Assembly (NCBI RefSeq): GCF_026212465.1
Contig: NC_080056.1
Span: 8,942,017 to 9,006,016, forward strand
Reading direction: 5' to 3'
DNA: 64,000 nucleotides
DNA from: Amaranthus tricolor
Taxonomy: Eukaryota; Streptophyta; Magnoliopsida; Caryophyllales; Amaranthaceae
This document shows, piece after piece, positions 1 to 10,280 of the stretch. The notes under the pieces are model-generated. The model searched no databases. It saw only the letters and a list, made by a program, of their open reading frames with translations, and was not told the origin of the DNA. Both the position numbers and the translations under genes were made by a program. The first letter of the stretch is position 1. Each line of letters opens with the position of its first letter.

Positions 1-169
1 AAATTATCTGCGATCATAGGGAAATTATTTGATCTCGATGCCGGTGGACGTAGCTATCACATCGATAGTGAACCACGTTAAATTTCTTGTGTCATTTTCT
101 TATTGTTTGGATTGATTTTCTTATTGTTTCATTATTGTTCATCGACCTTGCTTCCGCTGTCGCACAACA
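1..169 (+). repeat. 3' end of the 5' LTR of the copia element
   Basis: This aligns with 8725-8884 of the same element and ends in the same CACAACA. A degenerate primer-binding site follows at about 171-185 (ttgacatcaagagct), resembling the initiator-Met tRNA complement used by most plant copia elements (tggtatcagagc) but with several mismatches. Confidence 0.85.
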
Positions 170-221
170 ATTGACATCAAGAGCTCAGGTTTAAGTCCTT
201 GGAGAGTTTTTGAGTGTAAAA

Positions 222-2755
222 ATGGCTAGAGATTCTACAATAAGAATCGAGAAGTTTACCGGGAAAATTAGCTTCGGGCTATGGCAAATAAAGATGAAGG
301 CTCTGTTGAAACAACAGTAAATCTGGTGTCCGTTGGCTCCAAAGAGTACTACTGCAGGGTCGGAAGAGGGATTAACTGATGGGCAATTAGCAGTAATGGA
401 GGAAAAGGCTCATTCTACCATTTTGCTAAGTTTGGATGCTCATATCATCATGGAGGTCGCTGATCATGCTACAGCGGCGGAACTATGGATGATATTGGAG
501 TCATTGTATATGACTAGGGATGCAGGCGGGGCGGGTCTAATAGGAGACCCGCCCCATCCCCGCCCCATCGAGGCGGGGATGGGTCCCGGTTTGATGGGTC
601 ATGGGGCGGGTACGGGTATAAAATTCATACCCACCGCGGGGATGGGGATGGGGATGGGTTTTAGGTGATACCCGCCCCATCCCCGCCCCGCCCCGCCTCA
701 CGAAATGTACAAATTTTGAGAATTGGAATACCCTAAATTATTTTTCAAATTTCTGAAAACCTTGAATTATTTTCAAATTTTTTAAAAAAATTTAAAAACC
801 CCGGTTTATATTTCTTTTAAAAAAAAAGTTTCAAAACCCTAAATATTTTGGGCCTTTGAAACCATCAATAGGAATGTCCAATGCTGGCCGTTAACTCAAC
901 CCATCATTTGCGTCTTCTGAATCTTCAGTCTTCACTTCACTGCTGCACTCCCATCTTCTTCTTCTTCTTGAAACACTCCCATCTTCTTCAATCTTGCTGT
1001 CGTCATCTTGAAAAACTCCAGAGCACTCCCGTCATTGGGTAAGTTTCTTTCAGTTTTTGATTGTCATCGACTCATCGTCTCTGTCTTTTCTCCATTTTTT
1101 GATTTTCTTGTTTATTTTATCAAGTCAACTTCTTTGAGATGGATTATTTAGATCTTTTCAGTTTTTATGTTTGATGTGATCTAATGTTTGATGGATTATT
1201 GAGATGGATTATCAAGCCAACTTCTGAATGTTTTAAACATTTTCTTGGTGAGATTGAGATATTTCTTAAGTGTGAAGGTAGACGGAGGGAGGTGATGTGG
1301 TGGTGGTGGGAACTGGGAAGGTTGGAAACTTGGAAGGAAGGGTGCATTCTGATTGTCTATACCTTTTCTTTCTTTTTTTAATTTTTTAATTGTCTTTTTC
1401 AGTTTTTTTTCTTAGATTAAAAGTTAAAAAGCAATAATTCAAAGAATCGGTTACATGTCATTTAGATTTTAGAGCTTTAAAAGAAAACTTAGATTAATGT
1501 TCAAATTATTTAAAAGTAATTGTTTCTACAAAGATGGGTATTAAGCGGGGATTTGACGGGTGGTGGGGTGGGTAAAATGGGTATTAGACGGGGATGGATA
1601 CCCAGATGGGGTTGGGGATGGGGATGGTATTAGGTACAAACCCATCGGGGCGGGGACGGGAAAAAAAATTATACCCGCCGCGGGGATGGGGATTGATTTA
1701 CCAGATGGGGATGGGGATGGGGATGGTAACGCCAATACCCGCCCCGCCCCGCCCCGTTTGCATCTCTATATATGACTAAGTCGCTGACCAACAAATTATT
1801 GCTGAAGCAGTGGTTGTTCAGCCTCCAAATGCAGTCAGGTACTCCCTTACGGGAACATCTTGAAAAACTTAACTCTATTTTACTGGATTTGCGTAACTTA
1901 GATGTTAAAATAGATGATGAGGATGCTGCGTTGATTTTACTTGTGTCTCTACCGTCTAGCTATGAGAATTTTGTTGAGTCTTTTGTTGTTGGTAAAGACT
2001 CTTTGACCCTAGAAGAAGTGAAAACAACACTTCATACTAGGGAACTTTGTCAGAAAACTATAGCTGATAACGGGGAAAGTGGCAGTGGGTTGTTTGTTAA
2101 GTTCGGGAAATCTAAAAGGAAGAAGGGGGTTAACAAGGGCAACAATACTGGTTCGGGTGCTGGAAACGGCAATGAGGGATCTAGTAAGACTGCGGGGAAG
2201 ACCTGTTATTACTGTAAGGAACTAGGTCACTTTAGGGCAAATTGTCCGGTGAGGAAGGGTAAGTCCCAAGCTGCAGTAGTTAAGGAAAAATCGCAGGAGA
2301 ACTATAATTCGGAGGAAGACTTGGCATTAGTGAGTTCTGCCAAGTCTGGGGATCTTTCTGATGATTGGGTTCTAGATTCGGGGTGTTCGTTTCATATGAG
2401 TCCGCGTCGAGATTGGTTTGACACGTATGAGTCTTGCAATGGGGGTAATGTTATTGTAGGTAACAACGCACTTTGTAAGGTTACGGGTATTGGGACCATG
2501 AGATTGAGGACTAGTGATGGGCGAAAGTTGACATTGACTAGGGTGCGACATGTTCCTGCTTTGGGGAAGAGTCTGATTTCATTAGGTACCTCGGATGATT
2601 TGGGGTACAATGGAGTGTTTTCGGATGAGGAGCTGTCCATTTATCGAGGTTCGGAGTTGGTACTTAAGGGTATCAAGAGGAACACCCTCTATGTCTTTGA
2701 GGGAGTCACACTGTTTGGTTTTCAGTTTGCGCATCGGTGTCTCACTAGGAGATGA
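222..2755 (+). pseudogene. copia gag and protease, broken by a stop and a hAT-like insertion
   Basis: Gag would start at the ATG at 222 (MARDSTIRIEKFTGK). An in-frame TAA lies at 318-320, after about 32 codons. The frame runs on to about 514, where the 515-1768 element splits it, and resumes at about 1769 with the duplicated eight bases. Downstream are the UBN2-type gag core, a lysine-rich stretch, a CCHC zinc knuckle (CYYCKELGHFRANC, about 2203-2244), then the aspartic protease with its DSG triad (VLDSGCSFHMS, about 2370-2400). A frameshift and stop at 2753-2755 end the reading frame just before the integrase zinc finger. No functional product is expected. Confidence 0.9.
515..1768. mobile_element. 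hAT-like non-autonomous element with G-rich ends, inserted in copia gag
   Basis: The element begins TAGGGATGCA and ends TGCATCTCTA, an inverted repeat with one mismatch. It is flanked by a perfect 8-bp direct repeat, tatatgac (507-514 and 1769-1776), as expected for hAT transposition. Removing it with one copy of the repeat restores the gag frame. It is 1254 bp long and encodes no transposase. Both end regions are runs of gggg-at-gggg units and cccgcccc blocks, and a hairpin (gcgggtct ... agacccgc) lies at about 528-551. A shorter copy of the same family lies inverted at 10821-11401. Confidence 0.85.
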
Positions 2756-3935
2756 CCAAGATTTGGCACATGAGGCTTGGTCATATGGGGCAGAAAGAGA
2801 TGCAACTATTGTCTAAGAGGGGTATATCCGGGATCAAGGTTGCCAACCTTGAGTTTTGTGAGCATTGTGTGTTTGGGAAGAAACACAGGTCAAAGTTCAG
2901 CAAGGGTGCTCACAATACTGATGACGTGCTCGATTATAACCATTCAGATTTCTGGGGTCCATCTAGGTTGAAGGTATGAGAGGTGTAACACCCCGGGTCG
3001 AAAATTCGAGTGTTACAGGAGGTTTCCGCTATTTTGTGTCATTTGTAGATAACAAGTCCCGATACACATGGCTTAGGTTGCTTAAGTCAAAGGATGAGGT
3101 CTTCAAAGCTTTTAAGCATTGGAAAGCTTTGGTGGAGACTTTGACAGGGTAGGAAGATCAAGAAGCTACGAACAGACAATTGGCTAGAGTTTTGTAAAGA
3201 GGAGTTTAATCAGTTCTGTGTAGATGAGGGGGTATTGGTCGGCATCATGCCGTCAGGATGACACCACAGCAGAATGGTGTTGCAGAACGGGTTAATCAGA
3301 CACTACTTGAGAGAGTTCGATGCATGCTCTCTAATGCAAGGCTTGGGAGGAGGTATTGGAGTGAAGCTGTGATGACAGCTTGTTATATCATCAATAGAGG
3401 TTCTCATTCGGGAATTGACTTCAAAATCCCGTTTGAGATCTGGAGTGGTAGGTTGCTTAGTTTCTCTAATTTGAAGATTTTTGGCTTTGTTGCTTATTAT
3501 CATGTTAGTGAAGGTAAGCTGGATCCACGAGCCAAGATGGGGTGTTTTGTTGGGTACGGTGATGGTGTGAAGGGGTTTAGGATCTATTCACCTTCGGAGG
3601 GTTGAGTCATTCTTAGGAGGGATGTTACTTTCGATGAGAGCACCATTTATTCAAAGAAGAGCACGGAGTCTTCTGAATTGGGAAAAGAAGGGGAGAACTT
3701 GCTGCAGACAGATGGAGTACTTGAGTTACATCAGTCATCCATTGTTGTTTTACCTCGAGTGCAATTTATTGATGATGATGCTCAGGTTTCGGTGCCGAGT
3801 ACTCCTGAACCTGAGGTTGTTCCATCTTCTCCTAACTCTAGGGAGGAGGTGGAGCAGTCTAATCAGGGCCATCTTGTCAATCTGACACCATTCTTGAGAG
3901 ACCTAGACGAGTTATCAAGAAGCCTATTAGGTTGA
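2752..3935 (+). pseudogene. copia integrase, frameshifted
   Basis: The HHCC zinc finger is visible (WHMRLGHMGQ ... CEHCVFGKKHR, 2761-2892). The catalytic core follows in changing frames: first Asp in FVSFVDNKSRYTW (about 3037), second in RTDNWLEF (about 3172; usual NG replaced by NW), Glu in TPQQNGVAERVN (about 3262-3297). The C-terminal part (3258-3605) is open over 115 codons. A stop at 3603-3605 and a frame change follow, then the serine/proline-rich linker toward the reverse transcriptase. A 34-bp insertion at 2984-3017 splits the region between zinc finger and core. Not functional. Confidence 0.88.
2984..3017. mobile_element. 34-bp LTR-like micro-insertion in integrase
   Basis: The insert begins TGTAACACCCC and ends GTGTTACA, so its ends are inverted repeats. 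Those ends resemble the termini of the 2.7-kb solo LTR at 4865-7537 (TGTAACGGCC ... GGGGTGTTACA). It is flanked by agagg (2979-2983) and ggagg (3018-3022), a 5-bp near-duplication. It looks like an LTR reduced to its two ends, but origin by deletion is inference. Confidence 0.5.
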
Positions 3936-4864
3936 TTGAAGAGATGGAAGGAAGAAATTGCTTTGTTGAGAATTTGACTGGTTATGCATTGAGTGTAGCT
4001 GATGATGTAGAGTCATATGAACCTGCCACGTATAAACAAGCAATTAGTTGTAGTGAGTCGGCGCAATGTCTTGCTGCAATGGGTGAAGAGATGCAGTCTC
4101 TTTACAAGAACAGAGTGTGGGAACTTGTAAAGATACCAGAGGGGAGGATGCTTATACGGTGTAAGTGGATTTTTAAGAAGAAAGAAGGGTCATCTGAATC
4201 TGAGAAAGTTCGTTTTAAGGCGAGGCTAGTTGCAAAGGGTTCAGTCAGGTAGAGGAGGTTGACTTTGAGGAGACATTCTCACCGATGGTTCGACATGCTT
4301 CTAATCGTGTGCTATTTGTCAATTGTAGCACATTATGACCTTGAGCTGGAGCAGTTGGATGTTAAGACGGCTTTCCTCCATGGTGATTTAGATGAGGAGA
4401 TTTTGATGAAGCAGCCCGAGGGATTCGAGATTCCAGGGAAAGAGCACTATGCATGCAGATTGCGAAAGTCATTGTATGGACTTAAGTAATCCCCTCGGCA
4501 GTGGTACAAGAGGTTTGATTTTTTTATGGTTTCGCATGGTTTTGCTAGGAACTTGTATGATTGCTGTGTGTATCACAGGAAGCTAGATAATGGTTCCATG
4601 ATTTATCTACTGTTATATGTTGATGACATGAAGAGTTGCTTAGCTCGGAATTTGACATGAAAGATTTAGGTCCAGCTAAGAAGATTTTGGGTATGGAGAT
4701 CTATAGGGATCGGGCTAGGGTTAAGTTTTTCTTGACTCAGAAAAGTTACATCGAAAAGATTTTGTCTCGTTTTGGGATAGATAAATCGAAGCCTATAAGT
4801 ACACTAACATCTGTGAGCTGCAAATTGTCTTTGTCTAAGTCACCTCAAACTAAGGAGAAGTTGG
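3932..4864 (+). pseudogene. copia reverse transcriptase, first part, frameshifted
   Basis: Recognisable blocks in order are the WELVKIPEGRMLIRCKWIFKK motif region (about 4119-4175), the KARLVAKG block, the [17 protein letters not shown] block (about 4350-4400) that carries the first catalytic Asp, the LRKSLYGLK block, and the LLYVDDM catalytic motif at about 4611-4631. Frame changes occur near 4250, a stop at 4487-4489 and a frame change near 4630. The region ends abruptly at 4864 where a solo LTR is inserted, and the reading continues at 7538. Confidence 0.9.
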
Positions 4865-7537
4865 TGTAACGGCCCGGTTTAAGTGACCCGGAAATATCAT
4901 GTGAGAACATGAATCCGGCTCACAAACGGACGCAAGAAAACTCATCTTTACTCGGATCGTCAACGTTCCAACAGTAAAGGAATATGGTCAACAAAGTCAA
5001 CAGCGCCAAACAAAACAAAACAAACAAATCAGCGGAAGTCTTTACATACAACTCGAGAGCCCACCGGCCTCTAGACTAACTAAAATTGTACGAGATAAAA
5101 AGAAAACATCATAAACTTTGGTTACATAAACTGAGTTATTTAGACTCATTACAAAGTAAGTCTAGACTTGATAATTACGGGTTCTAAGCTGAATTCTCAC
5201 TCCAACCCCCTCCTGCAGTTAACCTGCTGCACGTCGTATGATAACACGTAGCAGGATCCAAAGAACAACCAATAAAACGTCAGAGACTTCATACATATAC
5301 TAAACAGGTTGAATACAAGCATTGTGTTTACCCTAGCATGCAAAGGCTCTATTATGTAATCTTTATTCATTATTTCCAACCTTGTAACGTTGCCCGTCCT
5401 GTTCGGGTCGTACAAGTCATATTTCAAATTTGTTTTGGTGGAATACACTTGGGAGAGCAAATCCCAAGGCAACCACCTACCTAAGACGTTGCCCGTCCTG
5501 TTCGGGTCGCCAAAGGCTAAAGTATGCATACCCCCATGGTGATCGAAATGATCCCTGAATGCCATGGGAAAAATAGTGGATAGTTTTCCAATTTATTTGT
5601 TAACCCTTTTGGGTAACATATCCATAAATTCTCAATTTCCACATAATTATTTCATATTATTTGAGGTGTCTAATCCTTATGTGATTACAATGCCTTGATT
5701 AGGAATAAAACAACATTACTTGCACAACCATATAAACAGTATGGTCTAAGCGTGTACCTTTGAACGTTGCAAACACACGTTGTTCAAGCACAATTAAAAT
5801 TTCGCCCTCTTATGAAACGAGGTCCTAAATAACACAAAACAATCACGTATTAGACCGCGTTTACACATTAAATCCACTCAATACCATTAAGATATCACTA
5901 AGACTTGATAATTTCAAATGTTTTCATCAAACTCCCAATAGTTCCAAATTTTACATTCTGACCAGAAACTTTTATGACCATTTCGGACAGTTTAGAAAAT
6001 TCAAATTAAAAATCCGACTTCACCGCTGCGTCCGGAACGCATCAATTATCTTGGGTACCAAATTTCATAATTTCTAGCATCCGATTACCATTTTTAATTA
6101 TTTTAAGCGTTTTAACGAGTTTTAAAACGCATCGGTTAAATAAAACAACAACGAAACACACCCAATACTCGGATCGGGGCGCCACTACCGAGGCAGCAGT
6201 TGCTGTCCGAAATTCCTTCTACTTAAATTATTTTTATTTTATATATATTTTTTTTCTATTTAAATTATTTAATCCTTTTTAAATCTCCATACCAAAATAC
6301 ACCTAACCAAAAACCAAATTACATTTTACTAAAATAAAACAAATAAAACCAAATCTCCTATCACACAATCCACTTGATATTTCCACACATGTAACAATAC
6401 ATAAAATCCCCATCAACAATCTAAACCATCATCAAAAACATTAAACTAGCAACTTAAGATATACTCATCCACAAGATCCCTCAAGAGTAATTAAAGTTTC
6501 ATAACCCATAATAATTAAATTAAGTACTTGATTCTCTTATCAAATTAAAATTTTTTAGAAAATCATATATCATCATTTTTTTTTTTTTTGAAACAAAACA
6601 TATATATAAGGACAATCCTTTAAACAAATCAAATTTTGTTAAAGGATTTATAAACTCATGGATACTTACATTACTTAATTGATACACTTAAAATTTCTTT
6701 TAACAAACTAAAATCTTGCTAGAGAAATATAAATTGTAAAATAAATCCATTTTAACCTTTGAATAGACTTTATTCTTATAACAAATTTAAGCTTTGTTAA
6801 AGAATGCAAATCAAGGAAAATTTTATATAATAGAAATAGGATTTAATCCTTTTAACAAACCAATTTTATCAAATGATTATTAAAGAAAACTTATATAAAA
6901 TACTCAATCCTCCTAATAAGTCATAGGATATCATCATAAAAAGAAAGAAGATTATGTAATCCCATACTAAAATTTCTTATAAATAAAAATAGTAATTAAC
7001 AACTTCACTTACCCTTTGATTAGAAGATTGGATTGAGCAAAGAAAATGTTTTTTTTTTCTTCTTCTTGAGCCGAAACCAAGAACAACAACAAGGGGAATA
7101 TTTTTTTCTGTATTTTTTTCTCACTAAGAAGATTAAAATGTGATTAGGAATGTGAGAAATTTAAATTGAAGCTTAAGGATTAATAGGCAATTTAATGGAT
7201 GGCTTTAAGTGTCATAATTCACACTTATGAGAGGAGTTACAAAGCTCCTCCCCTTACACTTCACAACCGGCTGCCTCTTCCCCTTCCCCTATTTAATTTT
7301 TTTTTATTAATTAATTAATTAAACAATTATTATACTATTGTTAAAACAGCAAGAAACGTCACGCGATAACATCGTACGCGATAAAACTTGTTACCGTTAA
7401 AATTAATCTACTTTATTACTTATAATTAACTATGTAAAATAATATAATTTAATATCACTTATTTATTTTATTTTTGTTATATTTTATTTTATCATATTTT
7501 ATTTACTTTTAAACCCGATAAATTACGGGGTGTTACA
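4865..7537. mobile_element. 2.7-kb solo LTR (TG...CA, 5-bp target duplication)
   Basis: The insert starts TGTAACGGCC and ends GGTGTTACA and is flanked by a perfect gttgg repeat (4860-4864 and 7538-7542). Removing it with one repeat restores the copia polymerase reading. There is no coding capacity, primer-binding site or second LTR, so a solo LTR left by recombination is the best reading. A GC-richer block at about 5384-5510 contains two copies of a motif around gcccgtcctgttcgggtcg. The rest is AT-rich. The long LTR suggests Ty3/gypsy; this is inference. The orientation of the lost element is not evident. Confidence 0.75.
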
Positions 7538-8218
7538 GTTGGCGTATATGTCTAGGGTCCCTTATGCCAGCGCAGTTGGTTGTTTGTATGCTATGGTCTG
7601 TACTAGGCCAGATATTGCGCACGCTGTTAGTGTTGTGAGTAGGTTTATGGCTCGACCTGGGAGAGAGCATTGGTAGGGAGTGAAAAGGATTTTTCGCTAT
7701 TGAAGAGGGACAGCTGATATTGGTCTTGTGTATGGGAATGGTAAGGAGTGTTTGGTTAATTGGTATAGTGATTCTGAATATGAAGCTGAGGTGGATACCA
7801 GGAGGTCGGTGACCGGGTATGTGTTTACTTTGGGTGGTTCTGTGGCTAGTTGGAAGTCTACATTGTAGTCTTCGGTTACGTTGTCTACTACTGAAGCTGA
7901 GTTCATGGCTGTAACTTCTGCAGCTAAGGAGTCTATATGGCTCAAAGGCCTTGTAGGTGAACTGGGTATTGCACAGGATTTTGCTATGGGGTATTGTGAA
8001 AGTCTAAGTGCCGTTTGCTTAGCTAAAGACCAAGTACACCATGATCGGACTAAGCACATTGATGTCCGGTATCATTTCTTGCGTACTGACAAGAGGGTAA
8101 AGGTAAAGAAGATCGGGATCGCTGACAACCCAGCTGATTTCTTTACTAAGTCTGTTCCATTTAGTAAGTTTAAACATTGCTTAGACTGGCTAAACATTGA
8201 TTACTATGTGATGTAGTA
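7538..8218 (+). pseudogene. copia reverse transcriptase C-terminus and RNase H, broken
   Basis: After the solo LTR the protein resumes with the MSRVPYASAVG block and CTRPDIAHAV (about 7548-7630). The RNase H domain follows: YSDSEYEAEVDTRRSVTGYV (first acidic residue), SSVTLSTTEAEFMAVTSAAK (about 7869-7930), SLSAVCLAKD, HIDVRYHFLR and ADFFTKSVP (about 8131-8160). In-frame stops appear where Trp or Gln codons are expected (near 7674, 7701 and 7866). The final open stretch runs 7881-8216 and ends just before the polypurine tract. Confidence 0.9.
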
Positions 8219-8247
8219 GGTCCTTAGGGGCAATGCTGGGGAGCTCC

Positions 8248-8884
8248 TGTTGTAGGCATGTTGACCTTAAGGTGGAGCTTACCCGGGGCTTGTGATGCAG
8301 GTGGAGCATTATGAGTTGTTATACTTGGTGATGAGTATGTGATGGGTCTTGGTTGAAGACTTGTCGGGATGAGTCTTGGTTGAAGACTTATCGAGATGTA
8401 CGACTTATGCATGAGCTTTATATCGGGTTTTGGCTTGAGATATGTTTACTATTGAAGAAGATGAATATGGGTCAAAAAGGAACTCTGCGGGGCGCGGAGT
8501 GCGTTCTGTCTTCATTTCGCGACTCGCGTAGTTGTACCCGGCTCGCAAAATAGCGGTTTCTTTTCACGAGAGGTGTCTTTTGGGACGGTTACTTTGTGTT
8601 TATTATGTAATAACTTCCTTTTATTGGGAATTAGTATATAAACTCCCATTTTAGGGTTAATACATGATGATGCACAAATTGAGAGAGATCACAAGAGAAC
8701 CATTATAATTGTGAGTGTGATTGGAATTCATCTTGTAAATTCTTTGCGATCATTGTGAAATTATTTGATATCGGTGCCGGTGGACGTAGTTATCACATCG
8801 ATAGTGAACCACATTAAATTTCTTATGTCATTTTCTTATTGTTTCATTATTTTTCATCGACCTTGCTTTCAGTGTCGCACAACA
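8248..8884 (+). repeat. 3' LTR of the copia element
   Basis: The LTR begins TGTTGTAGGC directly after a purine-rich tract (about 8225-8247, gggg and ggggagctcc) and ends CGCACAACA. A TATA box (tatataaa, 8635-8642) lies in the middle, so U3 is about 8248-8665 and the R/U5 part is downstream. Length is 637 bp. Its last 160 bp match 1-169. Confidence 0.85.
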
Positions 8885-9616
8885 GATGGTGACATATTCA
8901 GTGAAAAAATATTATTATTAGTAGCAAGTATAATAGAACAGAGGAAATATCTCATAAGCTAAGGCTATGTAAGACAAGTAAACAATAATTATTATGAATA
9001 GTGCAAAAGTTGAATTGGAGCAAGTAATATGAAACGAAGGAAGTACTAGTATATAAAAGTTCTATTTTAAATAATTTCACTTTATAAAGTTTAATTTTTT
9101 TTCAATATAAAGAGTCATTGATTTAAGACTCTATTAGACTTACTTTTATTTCTAGTATTTTTAAAATTTTAATTAAAATTTTTTAGATTTAGCCAATTCA
9201 AGTCAATTTTTATATAAAAAAGTAAATGAGTACAATCTGAATCTAAGATCTTTAAATTTAGACTCAAACTCATACTCTTTCTCTAAACTCATTTAAAATT
9301 CAGATACTTGACTAATTTTAGAGTCTTGACTCTTTAATATTAAGTTGATCAAATATTTTTAGCCTTTCCCATGTAAAGTTTAAATTAACTTCATATTAAA
9401 TGAAATAAACCATGTCGAATTGAGAACAACCCAACATATATACAACAACGTACTATCATCACTTATAAATTAACAAAAGTTGTGAACACCAAGTGTTATT
9501 GTGCCCGATTAAGTTTGCATATTACTCTTTAGACTCTCCTTCTGTTTCATTTAAATGGGATTAAATTTATAATAAACAAAAAATAAAGAAAATCTTCATT
9601 TCCCTGTTTCTTTATA

Positions 9617-9645
9617 CTAGTATATAAGCTCGTGCAATGTACGAA
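9617..9645 (-). mobile_element. Helitron-like 3' terminus
   Basis: On the minus strand this reads as a small imperfect hairpin (tcgtacattgcacga) followed about 10 bases later by CTAG and then T, the layout of a Helitron 3' end. The same terminus occurs at 40769-40798 and, more diverged, at 48308-48337. The body would extend to the right; the 5' TC end cannot be fixed by eye. Confidence 0.45.
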
Positions 9646-9804
9646 GTTTGTTAGTATGAAAATACCTTCAAATAAAAATTTAAAAGAAAAATGCAATTAC
9701 ATATTATAGTTAACCTGATTTGTATGTCATCCTACAATCACATTTAATCTGTAAAAATGATTTCATTTGATAAAGCTCTATTGGGTCCTCATTTGCAATT
9801 TGCC

Positions 9805-10100
9805 TATTCTTTAATAGTATTGTATAATTGGATGATTTGATCTAATAAAGGTCTTTAAAAACTTACTTTCAATATTTAAAATCATAATTAATGCAAAACT
9901 CTATAAATTCACCTTGTGGAATTTTCAGTTTTTTTTTATAGTATTGTATGATGTATAATTGGAATTTTTAATCTAATAAAAATCATTTTGAAAACTTACC
10001 TTTAATACTTAAAATCATTAATTATAGTTAATGCAAAATTTTATAAAATAGTCATGTGGAATTTTCCATTCTTTTATAATATTGTATGATTGAATAACAA
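9805..10100. repeat. Imperfect tandem repeat, unit about 130 bp
   Basis: Phrases such as tagtattgtataattgga, taatgcaaaa and tgtggaattttc recur in the same order from about 9806, 9932 and 10066, so there are two diverged full copies and a partial third. The array lies to the right of the Helitron-like end at 9617 and may belong to that element. Confidence 0.5.
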
Positions 10101-10280
10101 AATTTACAATTTCAATCTCAATCTTATATGATTAAAGCCATTTTCAAAATTTTCAAATTTAATCCAAGTTTATTTTGAACAAAAAAAATTCTAAAAAAGT
10201 GCCAAACAAATCTTCAAAAATTATATTAAAGCAATATAAAACCAAGTTATTTTGAGAATCACACTTGTCTCAGTTGGAGC

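Larger units (their letters stand above)
1..8884 (+). mobile_element. Ty1/copia LTR retrotransposon, decayed, 5' LTR cut by window edge
   Basis: The order gag, protease, integrase, reverse transcriptase, RNase H on the plus strand is that of Ty1/copia, not Ty3/gypsy. The end of the 5' LTR (1-169) matches the end of the 3' LTR (8248-8884), but with many substitutions and a roughly 21-bp duplication near 108-130 of the left copy, so the insertion is old. Every domain carries stops or frameshifts. Three later insertions interrupt it: 515-1768, 2984-3017 and 4865-7537. The gag start resembles the Tork/Tnt1 lineage, which is an inference. The five bases after the 3' LTR (gatgg, 8885-8889) should be the target duplication, but its partner lies outside the window. 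Confidence 0.93.
8885..10280. other. AT-rich intergenic stretch
   Basis: No gene was seen. The stretch contains a Helitron-like 3' terminus at 9617-9645 (minus orientation) and an imperfect tandem repeat at 9805-10100. ORFs here are short and unconvincing. Confidence 0.6.

Noticed and set aside
333..668. 111-codon plus-strand ORF
   Set aside because: It is the tail of copia gag running into the G-rich hAT-like element; not a gene of its own.
5197..5565. 122-codon minus-strand ORF inside the solo LTR
   Set aside because: No domain recognised; LTRs do not normally encode proteins and the duplicated motif region explains the open frame.
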